From assembly GCF_016124325.1 (NCBI RefSeq), contig NZ_WGNY01000016.1, positions 1-64,000 of the forward strand: a stretch of DNA of 64,000 bases, read 5' to 3'. The notes beneath the pieces were generated by a model. It was not told where the DNA came from, made no database searches, and saw only the letters and a program-made list of their open reading frames with translations. The stretch comes from Phenylobacterium sp. Lineage in GTDB: Bacteria > Pseudomonadota > Alphaproteobacteria > Caulobacterales > Caulobacteraceae. The position numbers were made by a program, and so were the translations under genes. Positions 7,950 through 16,010 of the stretch are shown in pieces (the first letter of the stretch is position 1; every line of letters starts with the position of its first letter).

Positions 7950-9151
7950 GGCCCCGGAGCGCTTGGGCGCGGCCGCAGGCGGCCGAAACGATCGCTGCGG
8001 CGAACGGCGTGGCGCGCGACGCCTATGGCGACATCGTCGGCGCGCTTCATCTGACCAGCACCTACGCCTTCAAAGGTCTCGGTCGGGAAGGCCCCTATGC
8101 CTACAGCCGCGCCGCAAATCCCAGCCGAGACCTCTTGTCGGAGACCCTGGCCTTGCTCGAAGGCGGCGCAGGCGCAGTGATCACCGGCAGTGGGATGGCG
8201 GCGATCGATCTCCTCCTCGGCCGCCTGGGCCCCGACGATCTGGTGGTCGCGCCTCACGACGGCTACTGGGGCACGCAGCGGCTGCTCGGCGCGCGCGCCG
8301 CCAAGCGGCAGTTCTCGGTCGCGTTCGTCGACGAGGCCGATGAGCACGCCCTGGGCGCCGCCCTCGAACGTCGTCCCGCCCTCCTGCTCATCGAGACTCC
8401 CAGCAATCCGCTAATGCGGGTGTACGATATCGCCGCTCTGGCGGCTCGTGCGAAGACCGCCGGGACCAAGGTCGTTGTCGACAACACCTTCCTATCTCCC
8501 GCGCTGCAGCAACCGATCGCACTCGGGGCCGATTTCGTCGTCCACTCGACGACGAAATACCTGAATGGCCACTCGGACGTGGTTGGCGGCGCTGTGGTCG
8601 CCGCCGCGCCAGACGAGGCCGAAGCGCTGGCGGAATGGGGCGCGACGACAGGTGCGATCGGCGCTCCGTTCGACGCCTATCTGACGCTTCGCGGGCTACG
8701 CACCCTGTTCGTCCGCATGGAGCGTCAACAACGCTCGGCCGCAGCCCTCGCGGACCTGCTCGCCGGTCATCCGGCCGTGAGCGCGGTCCACTACCCGGGC
8801 CTGCGCGCCGATCCGGGCCACCTCGTCGCCGGGCGACAGCAACGCGGCTTCGGGGCCATGCTCAGCTTCGAACTCCATGGCGGGTTCGCGGCGGCCCGGG
8901 CCTTCGTCGAGACGCTCCGCGTGTTCACCTTGGCCGAATCTCTCGGGGGCGTCGAAAGCCTCGTGGCGCATCCCGAGACCATGACGCACGCGGGCATGGA
9001 CCCGGCCGCCCGTGCGTCCGCCGGCATCCACGGCGGTTTGCTGCGCTTGTCCGTCGGTCTCGAAGCCGAAGCCGAGCTGGTTTCAGATGTCGAAGCGGGT
9101 CTGAGCGCCGCCCACGCCGTTCGTCGCTCAACGTCGGGCGCGGTTCGCTAG
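7946..9151 (+). CDS. Cys/Met metabolism PLP enzyme (cystathionine gamma-synthase/lyase-like)
   Basis: GTG 7946 is taken as start because it overlaps the peroxiredoxin stop and gives 401 residues, the normal family length. The PLP-binding lysine is Lys204 in 'VVHSTTKYLNGHSDV'. Other fold-I transsulfuration landmarks are 'PYAYSRAANPSRDLLSETLALLEGG', 'GSGMAAI' and 'LLIETPSNPLMRVYDI..LA'. It could make cystathionine from an activated homoserine, or release cysteine or hydrogen sulfide; the sequence alone does not separate synthase from lyase. Being locked into an antioxidant operon suggests that it supplies reduced sulfur (inference). Confidence 0.88.
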   Translation: MRPRSAWARPQAAETIAAANGVARDAYGDIVGALHLTSTYAFKGLGREGPYAYSRAANPSRDLLSETLALLEGGAGAVITGSGMAAIDLLLGRLGPDDLVVAPHDGYWGTQRLLGARAAKRQFSVAFVDEADEHALGAALERRPALLLIETPSNPLMRVYDIAALAARAKTAGTKVVVDNTFLSPALQQPIALGADFVVHSTTKYLNGHSDVVGGAVVAAAPDEAEALAEWGATTGAIGAPFDAYLTLRGLRTLFVRMERQQRSAAALADLLAGHPAVSAVHYPGLRADPGHLVAGRQQRGFGAMLSFELHGGFAAARAFVETLRVFTLAESLGGVESLVAHPETMTHAGMDPAARASAGIHGGLLRLSVGLEAEAELVSDVEAGLSAAHAVRRSTSGAVR

Positions 9152-9164
9152 GAGATCCACAGAC

Positions 9165-9797
9165 ATGTTCATCCTTCCAGACCTGCCCTACGCTTCCGGT
9201 GCGCTCGCGCCGGTGATCTCGGAAGCTACGCTGCTGACGCACCACGGAAAGCACCACGCGCGATATGTCGAGTCGACCAATGCGCTTCTCGCCAACGGCG
9301 AAGCTTCCCGGGCGACGTTGGAAGACGTCGTGCGTCGGGCCGCTCGCGGCGACACCAGTCTGTTCAACAACGCCGCTCAGGCCTGGAACCACGCCTTCTT
9401 CTGGCGTTGCATGCGGCCCGGCGGCGCGCCCGTTCCGGACGTCCTCGCTGCGGCCGTCGCGCTCGCGTTTGGCGACCAGGCGGGTCTGCGATCGGAGTTT
9501 CTTGCAGAGGGCGCCGCGCATTTCGGGTCGGGCTGGCTTTGGCTGGTCGCCCGCGGCGCCGTGCTGTCGGTGATGTCCACCCACGACGCGGGCTCGCCGC
9601 TTGTCGACCCGGGTCTCACGCCGCTCCTCGTCTGCGATCTCTGGGAACACGCCTATTACCTCGACCATCGAAATGATCGGACCGGCTTCCTGATCGCCTG
9701 GTGGGATCAGCTCGTCGACTGGTCGTTCGTCGGCGCACAACTCGACGCCGCCATCGCGGACGAAGCGGGCTGGCGCTATCCGGAGGCGGTGGCGTGA
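9165..9797 (+). CDS. sodB: Superoxide dismutase (Fe/Mn family)
   Basis: A 210-residue SOD that disproportionates superoxide. The four metal ligands are visible: His26 (THHGKHH), His76 (WNHAFFW), Asp158 and His162 (VCDLWEHAYYLD). The 'GSGWLWLV' strand is present. AGGAG lies eight bases before the ATG (9151-9155), and the gene follows the PLP enzyme by 13 bases. The sequence around the second histidine (QAWNHAFFWRCM) favours the iron type, but metal choice is not certain. Its TGA overlaps the GTG of the next gene. Confidence 0.93.
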   Translation: MFILPDLPYASGALAPVISEATLLTHHGKHHARYVESTNALLANGEASRATLEDVVRRAARGDTSLFNNAAQAWNHAFFWRCMRPGGAPVPDVLAAAVALAFGDQAGLRSEFLAEGAAHFGSGWLWLVARGAVLSVMSTHDAGSPLVDPGLTPLLVCDLWEHAYYLDHRNDRTGFLIAWWDQLVDWSFVGAQLDAAIADEAGWRYPEAVA

Positions 9798-10336
9798 GTG
9801 CGGACGACCGGATCCGCCCGCCCGCCGCGTCCCCCCGCTATGCGGCCGAGGTCGATCCCGGGGACATGGGAAATCTCACGCCTGCGGAGCTGGTGGAGCA
9901 GCTCAATATGCTCCTCGAGGCCGAGCGCGCCGGCGTTCGGGTCGCCGCCGCGCTCGTCGGCGAGGCTCCAAATCCGGACCTGAAGCTGACCGCCTTCCAG
10001 TTGCGGCGTGACGAAGCGCACTGGTGTCACGTCCTCTCGGAAGCGCTGATCCGCATGGGCGAAAAGCCCTCCGCCAAGGTCGGCGACTTCTACCACAAGG
10101 CGATGGCCATCCCCGGCTTCGAGGCCCGCCTGGCGTTCGTGAACCGTGGGCAAGGTTGGGTGGTGCGCAAGCTGCGCGCGCTGCTGCCCAGGGTGGCCGA
10201 TGCGGGTCTGCATTCGGAGCTTCGCGCGATGCTCGACGGCCATGCCGAGAACATTGCGTTCGCCGAACGGGCGTTGCGGCGGGCGGGCGGCGCACCGGGC
10301 TCGGGGTCCGCGCTGGCGAACAGGAGCGCACCATGA
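9794..10336 (+). CDS. Ferritin-like helical protein (DUF6306-type)
   Basis: GTG 9794 overlaps the sodB stop (GTGA) and gives about 180 residues. The body from residue 27 on ('LTPAELVEQLNMLLEAERAGVRVAAAL... RRDEAHWCHVLSEALIRMGEKPS... GRGQGWVVRKLRALLPRV') is all-helical and has E-x-x-R/H-like pairs (EAERAG, DEAHW) suggestive of a ferritin-like bundle. I associate it with the DUF6306 family from memory. It may bind iron or protect DNA, in line with the SOD neighbour. Function is unproven. The ATGA overlap with the next gene again suggests translational coupling. Confidence 0.7.
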   Translation: MSADDRIRPPAASPRYAAEVDPGDMGNLTPAELVEQLNMLLEAERAGVRVAAALVGEAPNPDLKLTAFQLRRDEAHWCHVLSEALIRMGEKPSAKVGDFYHKAMAIPGFEARLAFVNRGQGWVVRKLRALLPRVADAGLHSELRAMLDGHAENIAFAERALRRAGGAPGSGSALANRSAP

Positions 10337-11082
10337 TCGACACGGACCCGGCTCCGATCGCGCGGTCCGGCGCGCCAGCCGACCTCCACACCGTTGACCG
10401 CGGCCTTCAACGCTTCCTGCAGGGGGTGTTCGCCAAGGTCGCCGGCGGTCTTGTCCTGGCAGGCGGGCTGGGTCACCTGATCGCATCGACACCGCTGCGC
10501 GATCTGTTGTTTCACATGCGGGCAGAGGGCGCTCATGACCCGGTCGGCCTCACCGGCGCCGGACTTCTGGTCGCGATCTCGCCCCTGATCACGCTTGCTC
10601 TCTTCGGCGGTGTCCCCCAGACGCGTCGTCGCTCGGCTCTGCTCTTCTGGAGCGTCGCGGCCACCATGGGCGGCGCCTCTGGAGCGGTCTTGCTGGCGTT
10701 TACGGGCGTGTCGATCGCGACGACCTTCGCGGGCGCGGCGGCTGGATTCGGCGCGCTGGCGCTGTTCGGCTACACGACGAGACGCAATCTCGATCCGGCG
10801 GGCGCTTTTCTGAGCGCTGGATTGGTCGGCCTCATCGTCGCCCTCGGATTGAATCTTGTCCTGGCGAGCCCGGCTGTCACGTTTGCTGTGAACACCCTTG
10901 GGGTGTTCGTCTTTGCAGGCCTCATTGCTCACGACATGCAAAGGCTGAAATTGATCTATGGCCACGCAGCCGCGGAGGATGCAGATCTTGTCGTCGCGAG
11001 CAATGTCGGTGCGCTCTGCCTCTTCCTGGACTTCGCCAACCTGTTTCAGTTCCTACTCGCGTTTACGGGCGGACGGCGCTGA
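10333..11082 (+). CDS. Bax inhibitor-1/YccA-family membrane protein
   Basis: ATG 10333 overlaps the previous stop and gives 249 residues with seven hydrophobic segments. The N-terminus 'VDRGLQRFLQGVFAKVAGGLVLAGGLGHL' and the C-terminal 'NTLGVFVFAGLIAHDMQRLK' are signatures of the UPF0005/BI-1 family. 'GALCLFLDFANLFQFLLAFTG' supplies the last helix and the conserved aspartate. These proteins modulate ion leak and protease (FtsH) activity. It is the last gene of the stress operon. Its 3' end overlaps the end of the convergent gene by 30 bases. Confidence 0.9.
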   Translation: MIDTDPAPIARSGAPADLHTVDRGLQRFLQGVFAKVAGGLVLAGGLGHLIASTPLRDLLFHMRAEGAHDPVGLTGAGLLVAISPLITLALFGGVPQTRRRSALLFWSVAATMGGASGAVLLAFTGVSIATTFAGAAAGFGALALFGYTTRRNLDPAGAFLSAGLVGLIVALGLNLVLASPAVTFAVNTLGVFVFAGLIAHDMQRLKLIYGHAAAEDADLVVASNVGALCLFLDFANLFQFLLAFTGGRR

Positions 11083-11826
11083 ACGCCGCAGGCGGGAACG
11101 AGCGAAGATGGAACCGGGGCGGAACCGGCTCAACAGTCTTATGAATCTGCCCCGCCAGCCTTGAAGGCCGCACGGTCTGGCGGGGGCAGGACCTGCGACG
11201 GCGCATGCAACGCGCGTGCGCGCCAGCAGGATGGCCCTCAGTTCAAGATCTGCGGGAATGCGCGGGTCAGCCCACAGGCGGGCGTCAGCTTCGCCGGCGT
11301 CCAAGAGCCACGCCTCCCCGGTCCGACCTGCGGCGCCAAGGCCCAAGCCGCTCGATGGATCGGCCTCGAGTGCGGCCGCAAGGCCATGCACCTGTTCCCG
11401 CAACGGCTCGGGCAATCGCTCCGCATGCAAAAAGTCGCTCAGATCGATCGCCGGATCCGGCGATCCGGCGGCCAAGCCGTCCGCCGCACGGTCCAGGGCT
11501 ACGCTCAGCAGTTGATCGACACCATGTTCGGACACGGCCAATTCACCCGAGCGCCCCCGCAAGAGGTCAGGCGCCCATTCATGCGCCCGGCGAGCGAGCA
11601 GATCGCGGACTTCCCATCGCGCAGCATGAGTCACGGCCTCCAGCACATTGCGCCAGGTCGAGGTCTCAAGGTCGGTGTCGCAGGGGGGCGTTTTCGGGCG
11701 GCTGGTTCCGCCTCCTCGCGGCCATCCGGCGTCCACGCCTCCGTGCGACGGTGCGGGCGGCGCATGGGCCCTTGATGCGCAGCGGGCGTCCGCAGGGCGC
11801 GGCGATCGGCTGTCCAAGAACTGCAT
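11053..11826 (-). CDS. Unknown protein, paralogue of the product at 14430-15122
   Basis: Start set at the ATG complementary to 11824-11826 because GGAG lies seven bases upstream; this gives 257 residues. No known domain recognised. The C-terminal part has 'ARLWADPRIPADLELRAILLA', matching 'ERLWDDPRLPAADHVRLTML' in the 14430 gene, and 'ALDRAADGLAAG' resembles its 'ALSAAADSLEQG'. The first 50 residues are poor in structure and the start could be further in. It overlaps the convergent BI-1 gene by 30 bases. The two proteins probably belong to one uncharacterised family that travels with Rnk genes. Confidence 0.55.
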   Translation of the reverse strand: MQFLDSRSPRPADARCASRAHAPPAPSHGGVDAGWPRGGGTSRPKTPPCDTDLETSTWRNVLEAVTHAARWEVRDLLARRAHEWAPDLLRGRSGELAVSEHGVDQLLSVALDRAADGLAAGSPDPAIDLSDFLHAERLPEPLREQVHGLAAALEADPSSGLGLGAAGRTGEAWLLDAGEADARLWADPRIPADLELRAILLARTRVACAVAGPAPARPCGLQGWRGRFIRLLSRFRPGSIFARSRLRRSAPSARKRE

Positions 11827-12088
11827 GTCTGGCTCCAGGGAAGCCTCGGCGCGGTTGTCCGACTGCGCTGACCTCGAGGCGGGAACGAGCGACCGAACCC
11901 CGGACCGACAGCGCATGCCCGTCCGGGGCTAGCGGCCTGCCTGGAGGCTCCCGCCGTGCATCCGAAACCGCTCGAAAGCTGCAGACTTGCGCATGGCGCC
12001 ATGTCGCCATCCCACTTGCCGCCTGTCAAATTGCGGATCCTGTCGGGGCCGCGCGGAGAGTCGGGTCTCGAGATCCAATTTCCCCGGA
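11827..12088. other. Gap between the unknown gene and nifU
   Basis: About 260 bases with no convincing gene; presumably holds the promoter of the minus-strand gene at 11053-11826. Open frames crossing it are shadows. Confidence 0.4.
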
Positions 12089-12763
12089 TCAAGGCCTCGC
12101 GGCGTTTCGTCCGTTGTGTGTGAAGACGGTGCGGCGGACCGAGACCGCCGTGCCGCCCAGGGATTGCGCCCAGCGCTTCAACCGGATCCCGACCTCACTG
12201 CGCGCCGTCTCGGGCGTCTGTTCCTCCACCCGCAGCACTTCTGGGATGTAGCGGCGAACAATCCGCTCGACGCCGGCCTTCAAGGTCAGACGCGCGGAAG
12301 GACAACCGCCGCACGCGCCTTGCATGCTCACCCAGAGAATCCCCGTCGCGGCTTCGAACCGGTCGAAGACGACGTCGCCGCCGTCGCGCCCCACGGCGGG
12401 ACGAACGTGCAGTTCCAGCACCTGGCGTATTTCCTCTTCAACCTTGTCCCCGCTGGCGTCGGCCGTCGCCGTCTCTTCGAGGGCCGCAACGCCCGATGCG
12501 ATGTGTTCTGCGAGGCTCAAAGTCACCGAGCAGCGGATTTCGTCCCAGCCTGGGCCGCCCGGCGCTCTCACGACTGTCACGAAATCCGGCGAGATGTAGA
12601 TGCGCTGCACACCCTTGATCTCGAACAGCGCCGCGGCCAGGGCCGACGCCGAAGCGTCAAAATCTTTTCGGTCGAAGGAACCCGTCGGGCCGTCCGTGAT
12701 CGGAACGTGCGGCCGGAACTTCATGGCGTCGGGGTTTGGCGTCGCCTCGGTGAAGATGATCAC
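12089..12763 (-). CDS. NifU-family Fe-S scaffold protein
   Basis: A 224-residue Nfu protein that carries and delivers Fe-S clusters. The N-terminal Nfu_N domain is seen in 'MIIFTEATPNPDAMKFRPHVPI' and 'ALFEIKGVQRIYISPDFVTV'. The C-terminal NifU domain holds the cluster cysteines Cys151 and Cys154 in 'QGACGGCPSARLTLKAGVE', with 'VRPAVGRDGGDVVF' before them. After about residue 178 there is an unusual tail of about 45 residues (EEQTPETAR...NGRNAARP) beyond the usual end of such proteins. Its promoter region carries an AT-only palindrome at 12825-12842. The stress setting suggests cluster repair. Confidence 0.9.
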   Translation of the reverse strand: MIIFTEATPNPDAMKFRPHVPITDGPTGSFDRKDFDASASALAAALFEIKGVQRIYISPDFVTVVRAPGGPGWDEIRCSVTLSLAEHIASGVAALEETATADASGDKVEEEIRQVLELHVRPAVGRDGGDVVFDRFEAATGILWVSMQGACGGCPSARLTLKAGVERIVRRYIPEVLRVEEQTPETARSEVGIRLKRWAQSLGGTAVSVRRTVFTHNGRNAARP

Positions 12764-12824
12764 GGGCCCTTTGTCCCCTTCCGGCCGACCTCGGCGCTCG
12801 ACGCCCGGCCGTATGCGATAAACA

Positions 12825-12842
12825 AGTATTTTATATAATACT
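12825..12842. promoter_or_regulatory. AT-rich inverted repeat upstream of nifU
   Basis: AGTATT-TTATAT-AATACT, perfect 6-base arms in an otherwise GC-rich setting, 62 bases upstream of the nifU start. It could be an operator overlapping a promoter; no regulator is named by the sequence. Confidence 0.45.
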
Positions 12843-12988
12843 AACCCGCCGGCCTGGCCATGGCGGATGATCCCATCCGCGGACAGGTGGCCGGACGGAG
12901 AGTTCGAAGCGCGACGAGACGACGAACCGTTCGCCGACGCCGCGCAGCAAAGGCAGGACGGCCGCGGCTTTGCCAGAACCAGAAGCGC

Positions 12989-13195
12989 TCAGTCCTCGGT
13001 TTCGCGGTCCTCCTGACGGCGCATCGCGTCCCGCCGTTCCAGGCGCGCCGCATAGGCCGAACCGCCATAGGCGAAGGCCGACGCCGCCGCGCCGCCGCCC
13101 CAAGACACCTCGGGGTCGAATTTCGTCGACATGGACCACGCGAACAGGGCGCCGAGCGTGAGGCTGAAGGCCAGACGCTTCACGATCGTCATCAT
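12989..13195 (-). CDS. Small one-helix membrane protein, unknown
   Basis: A 68-residue frame beginning MMTIVKRLAF. Residues 5-22 form one hydrophobic segment and the rest is polar, ending in a run of charged residues (RLERRDAMRRQEDRETED). An AAGGA lies about 12 bases before the first ATG complement at 13193-13195; the next codon is also ATG. A longer in-frame extension upstream is arginine-rich and looks non-coding. No family recognised. Real-gene status is moderately supported by the membrane segment and ribosome site. Confidence 0.5.
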   Translation of the reverse strand: MMTIVKRLAFSLTLGALFAWSMSTKFDPEVSWGGGAAASAFAYGGSAYAARLERRDAMRRQEDRETED

Positions 13196-14035
13196 TTCGA
13201 ACTTTTTCCTTCCGCCTCGGCCTCTGTATGTAGAAGAGCCCAAGTCGGCCAGCCGCCCGCGCTGTTGCGACAAAGGAGCGCACCAGCGCGGGCCTCGCCC
13301 GGGACGGGCGATGGTCCTGCGGAATATCGGCCTTTCGTCGTCGCGCGTCGTCGTCGCGCGCCCACGCGTGGCCCGCCGTGCCGGCGCGAGCCGCGACGAG
13401 CTCGGCGCCGGTCGAGGCGGACTCGTTGAGGCCCTGAAAGGCGTGTCCGCAGCGCAAGCCGACACTTGAGGGCTTGGTCTACTCGTTGTCCTTCAGCGGA
13501 TTGAGCCAGCGCGAGGGCACCTGCGCGACGCTCCTGGTCGACGGGCGCAAGGGCGGAACGGCGCGGTCGCCGCATCGCGCAGCGGGTGGCAGACTCGCCC
13601 CCGCCCGCGTCCGCCCCTCAAGGGGGGCGACGCCGGTTTGACTTTCTCTCCGCCGCACTCCATCTTCCAGGTTGTCATGTGCAAGTCCGCTGCATTCGCG
13701 CGCCGACACCACCACGCTGGGCGTCTGGTCGCAGGATTTTAGCCCCGAGCCTCATTAGCTAATTCAGCTTCCGGCTCGGGGAGCCCCTCGTTTTGCTTTG
13801 ATCGAACTTCAAGCAGGCCAGATCTGAATTCTGGCCGAGGAAATGACGTTGCCCAATACAGATCAGACCTCGACCCCGGCCGGGGCAGCTCGGCAGGGGC
13901 CAGACGAACACGCGCGCCGCAGCGCGGCCTCGGACACGAATGTCGTCCCCTTCCGGCCGAAACCCGCGCGCGATCCCACCAAGGCTCCGCCTCCGCCGCC
14001 GAGCGCGGCGTGAAGGCGCTGAAAGGATGCCGACG
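13196..14035. other. Long intergenic stretch, no gene recognised
   Basis: About 840 bases between the small membrane protein and the first Rnk gene. Frames on both strands are Arg/Pro-rich without motifs. A 9-base perfect stem sits at 13743-13781. Bases 13735-13860 are less GC-rich and could hold the promoter of the Rnk operon. Confidence 0.45.
13743..13781. terminator. Inverted repeat, possible terminator or structured element
   Basis: CCCCGAGCC ... GGCTCGGGG, perfect 9-base arms around a 21-base AT-richer loop. No T-run follows on the plus strand; on the minus strand it is followed by AAATCC, so termination is only a possibility. Confidence 0.35.
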
Positions 14036-14443
14036 ATGTCTCTTCGAAGCCACCAATTGCGAAAGCCAGCCGTCTACGTGACGGAGTCTGAGTTCGAAGT
14101 CCTCTCCGACCTGGCCGAGTCACGCGCCACGCGTGGCGCGACCCTCCTCGGCGACGAACTCGGCCGCGCCATCATCCTCAAGGACGGCGAGTTCCCCCGC
14201 GCCTTCGTGCGCCTGCGCTCGGTCGTCGCCTACACGGACATGATGACGGGGCGCTCGCGCCGCGTGCAGATCGTGCCCCCCGAGGACGCGGACATCGACC
14301 AGAAGCGGCTGTCGGTCATCACGCCGGTCGGCGCGGCCCTGATCGGCCTCGCGGTCGGCGACTCGATCGGCCTGAACACCGACGACGGCCGCACCCACGT
14401 GCTCAGGGTCGACGCGGTGGAGTACGACCATGAAACCGCCTGA
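14036..14443 (+). CDS. Rnk-like protein A (GreA/GreB C-terminal domain family)
   Basis: 135 residues from ATG 14036, chosen because AAGGA is eight bases upstream. It follows the Rnk layout: an N-terminal coiled segment ('KPAVYVTESEFEVLSDLAES', '..LGDELGRAIIL') then the GreA/B-type domain ('VRLRSVVAYTDMMTGRSRRVQIVPPEDADIDQKRLSVITPVGAALIGLAVGDSIGLNT'). Rnk-type proteins bind RNA polymerase near the secondary channel. This is the first of three Rnk paralogues within 3.1 kb. Its last 14 bases overlap the start of the unknown gene at 14430, so the two are translationally coupled. Confidence 0.88.
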   Translation: MSLRSHQLRKPAVYVTESEFEVLSDLAESRATRGATLLGDELGRAIILKDGEFPRAFVRLRSVVAYTDMMTGRSRRVQIVPPEDADIDQKRLSVITPVGAALIGLAVGDSIGLNTDDGRTHVLRVDAVEYDHETA

Positions 14444-15122
14444 CCGTGCGACGCCGAACATGTTCTCGACGGAAGCGGGAGCGATCATCGACGCGCGGCG
14501 GCTGAGCCGGGAGGCGCTGGCTCGGGCGGCTCAGACGGCCGCCGAGCACCTGCCCGCCAGGGCCGCGCAGATGGCCCGCTCGCCCGTGGCCCGAGACCCG
14601 CTCGCGAGCCTGGCCCTGTCGGCGGCGGCCGACAGTCTGGAGCAAGGCCGCGCGTCGGCGGTGCTTCAGCCGGTCCTGCCGGACCCCGGTCCAAGTGATG
14701 ACGGACGGCGGGCCGTCCGTGCGCGCGTCCTGGGTTCCGGCGTCATTCCCACGTGGGACGTTCGGCGTTCGGCCGACGACCTCGAGCGGCGCCATCGGCC
14801 GGCGTCCGCAACCCATGCGGACCTGTCGGCGCGGCTCACGGCGGAGGCGGGCCTGCATGAGCGCCTTTGGGACGATCCCAGGCTGCCGGCGGCAGATCAC
14901 GTGCGGCTGACGATGCTGTCCGGCATCCCGCATCTGCTGGATCGCGCCAACATCCTGGCGGCGAACCGGCCGACCCAGGCGCGGCTCCGAGCGGTCGACG
15001 ACCGCGCGAGCGACGCCGCGAGGGGGGCGGCGTCCAGCCATTGGCGGGGCCGTCGCGAGCTGGCCGCTGATCCCCGGTTCGCCCGTCGCGCCGCGGCGGC
15101 CGAACCGATCGCGGAGGGCTGA
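14430..15122 (+). CDS. Unknown protein coupled between two Rnk genes
   Basis: 230 residues, no known domain recognised. ATG 14430 lies inside the end of Rnk A. The sequence is largely helical and alanine-rich ('LSREALARAAQTAAEHLPARAAQMARSP', 'ALSAAADSLEQG') and ends with a block 'LHERLWDDPRLPAADHVRLTML' that recurs in the minus-strand gene at 11053-11826. It stops four bases before the ATG of Rnk B, whose ribosome site (GGAGGG) sits in its 3' end. The arrangement Rnk-unknown-Rnk suggests that its product works with them, perhaps at RNA polymerase; that is inference. Confidence 0.7.
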   Translation: MKPPDRATPNMFSTEAGAIIDARRLSREALARAAQTAAEHLPARAAQMARSPVARDPLASLALSAAADSLEQGRASAVLQPVLPDPGPSDDGRRAVRARVLGSGVIPTWDVRRSADDLERRHRPASATHADLSARLTAEAGLHERLWDDPRLPAADHVRLTMLSGIPHLLDRANILAANRPTQARLRAVDDRASDAARGAASSHWRGRRELAADPRFARRAAAAEPIAEG

Positions 15123-15125
15123 CGC

Positions 15126-15530
15126 ATGTCCGAAGCACAAGCCCACCGGCCTCCGATCGTCCTCTGCCTTTCAGACTACGACGCCATCGAGAAGGCCGCC
15201 CTCGGGGCGCTCCTCCGCGCGCCGCGGGTGGCTGGCGCTCTCCTCGAGGAGGTCGATCGCGCCGCTGTCGTCGCCGATCCGGACCTGCGCCCTGACGCTG
15301 TGCGACTGGGGTCGTGGGTCGAATTCACCGACAGCCTCGCGGGCGGTCTCCGGGAAGCGCGCCTGGTCCCGGCCCCCACGCCGGACACGGACCCCCGCGA
15401 ACTTTCGATCCTGACGACGGAGGGCGCGGCGTTGGTGGGGCTGCGCGAGGGCCAATCCATTTCTTGGCCCGATCGCCGCGGCGGAGATCGCGTCATCACG
15501 GTGGTGCGGACGTGGAGGGCGCAGCGATGA
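15126..15530 (+). CDS. Rnk-like protein B
   Basis: 134 residues. N-terminus 'RPPIVLCLSDYDAIEKAALGALL' matches the opening of Rnk proteins, followed by the GreA/B-type domain 'LGSWVEFTDSLAGGLREARLVPAPTPDTDPRELSILTTEGAALVGLREGQSISWPD'. The typical 'LaPvGsALLGL' is altered to 'LTTEGAALVGL', so it is more diverged than A. GGAGGG is positioned six bases before the ATG. Its stop overlaps a possible further start at 15527. Confidence 0.82.
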   Translation: MSEAQAHRPPIVLCLSDYDAIEKAALGALLRAPRVAGALLEEVDRAAVVADPDLRPDAVRLGSWVEFTDSLAGGLREARLVPAPTPDTDPRELSILTTEGAALVGLREGQSISWPDRRGGDRVITVVRTWRAQR

Positions 15531-15721
15531 GCGCCGTTCGGCAGATCGTCAGGGGACCGTCGCGCGACGGCCGCAGGCCGATCCGCGCCGGTGATCCGTG
15601 GCCAGCGGGCGGGCGCGCTCGCCGACCCGCCGGGGCGCCGGGGGCCCCCGACGCCTGCGAACCACCTCGCGCCGGCGCTGACCGGCGCCCGGTCTGCCTC
15701 ATCCCGGGCCATCGGCCCTGA
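15527..15721 (+). CDS. Possible small basic protein downstream of Rnk B
   Basis: A 64-residue frame whose ATG overlaps the Rnk B stop (ATGA). The product is rich in Arg, Pro and Gly (MSAVRQIVRGPSRDGRRP...) with no motif. The overlap is the only support, and the composition is what random GC-rich DNA gives, so it may not be a gene. Confidence 0.25.
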   Translation: MSAVRQIVRGPSRDGRRPIRAGDPWPAGGRARRPAGAPGAPDACEPPRAGADRRPVCLIPGHRP

Positions 15722-15880
15722 TCCGCCTGACCGTCCGGGCGGGTCAGGGCGATCTCCTCCGCGCTGGCGGGCAAGACCACGGGTCTTCGGCCGGCGATTC
15801 CCTTCCAAGCTGCGGCCGACTGGCGGTTCGCGCCCCAACAGCGCGATTGCGCGCGGTCGCGGGCCAACGTGAAGCTGATC
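15722..15880. other. Short gap, no gene recognised
   Basis: GC-rich sequence between the doubtful small ORF and the frameshifted small gene. Nothing recognisable. Confidence 0.3.
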
Positions 15881-16010
15881 ATGGCCAAGACGAACAAGCG
15901 CGGGAACCGAGAACCCCGCAAATCGAAGCAAACCCCAGGCCGTCGCCTCGGCGGCGCGGTCGGTCAGCGACCTCGTGAAATCTCGCGTCCATCCCCCAGG
16001 CGCGAGCTAG
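15881..16010 (+). pseudogene. Small basic protein, apparent single-base frameshift
   Basis: ATG 15881 opens with MAKTNKRGNREPRKSKQT, resembling a widespread family of short alphaproteobacterial proteins with a lysine/arginine-rich 'NRE.RKPK' start. After CAA-ACC the frame changes character. Removing one C from the run CCCC at 15933-15936 gives QAVASAARSVSDLVKSRV... and a stop at 16008-16010, a sensible 42-residue protein. So either one base was gained in the homopolymer, inactivating the gene, or the base is a sequencing error. Uncorrected, the frame runs on unbroken into the 16373 gene with low-complexity sequence. Confidence 0.5.
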
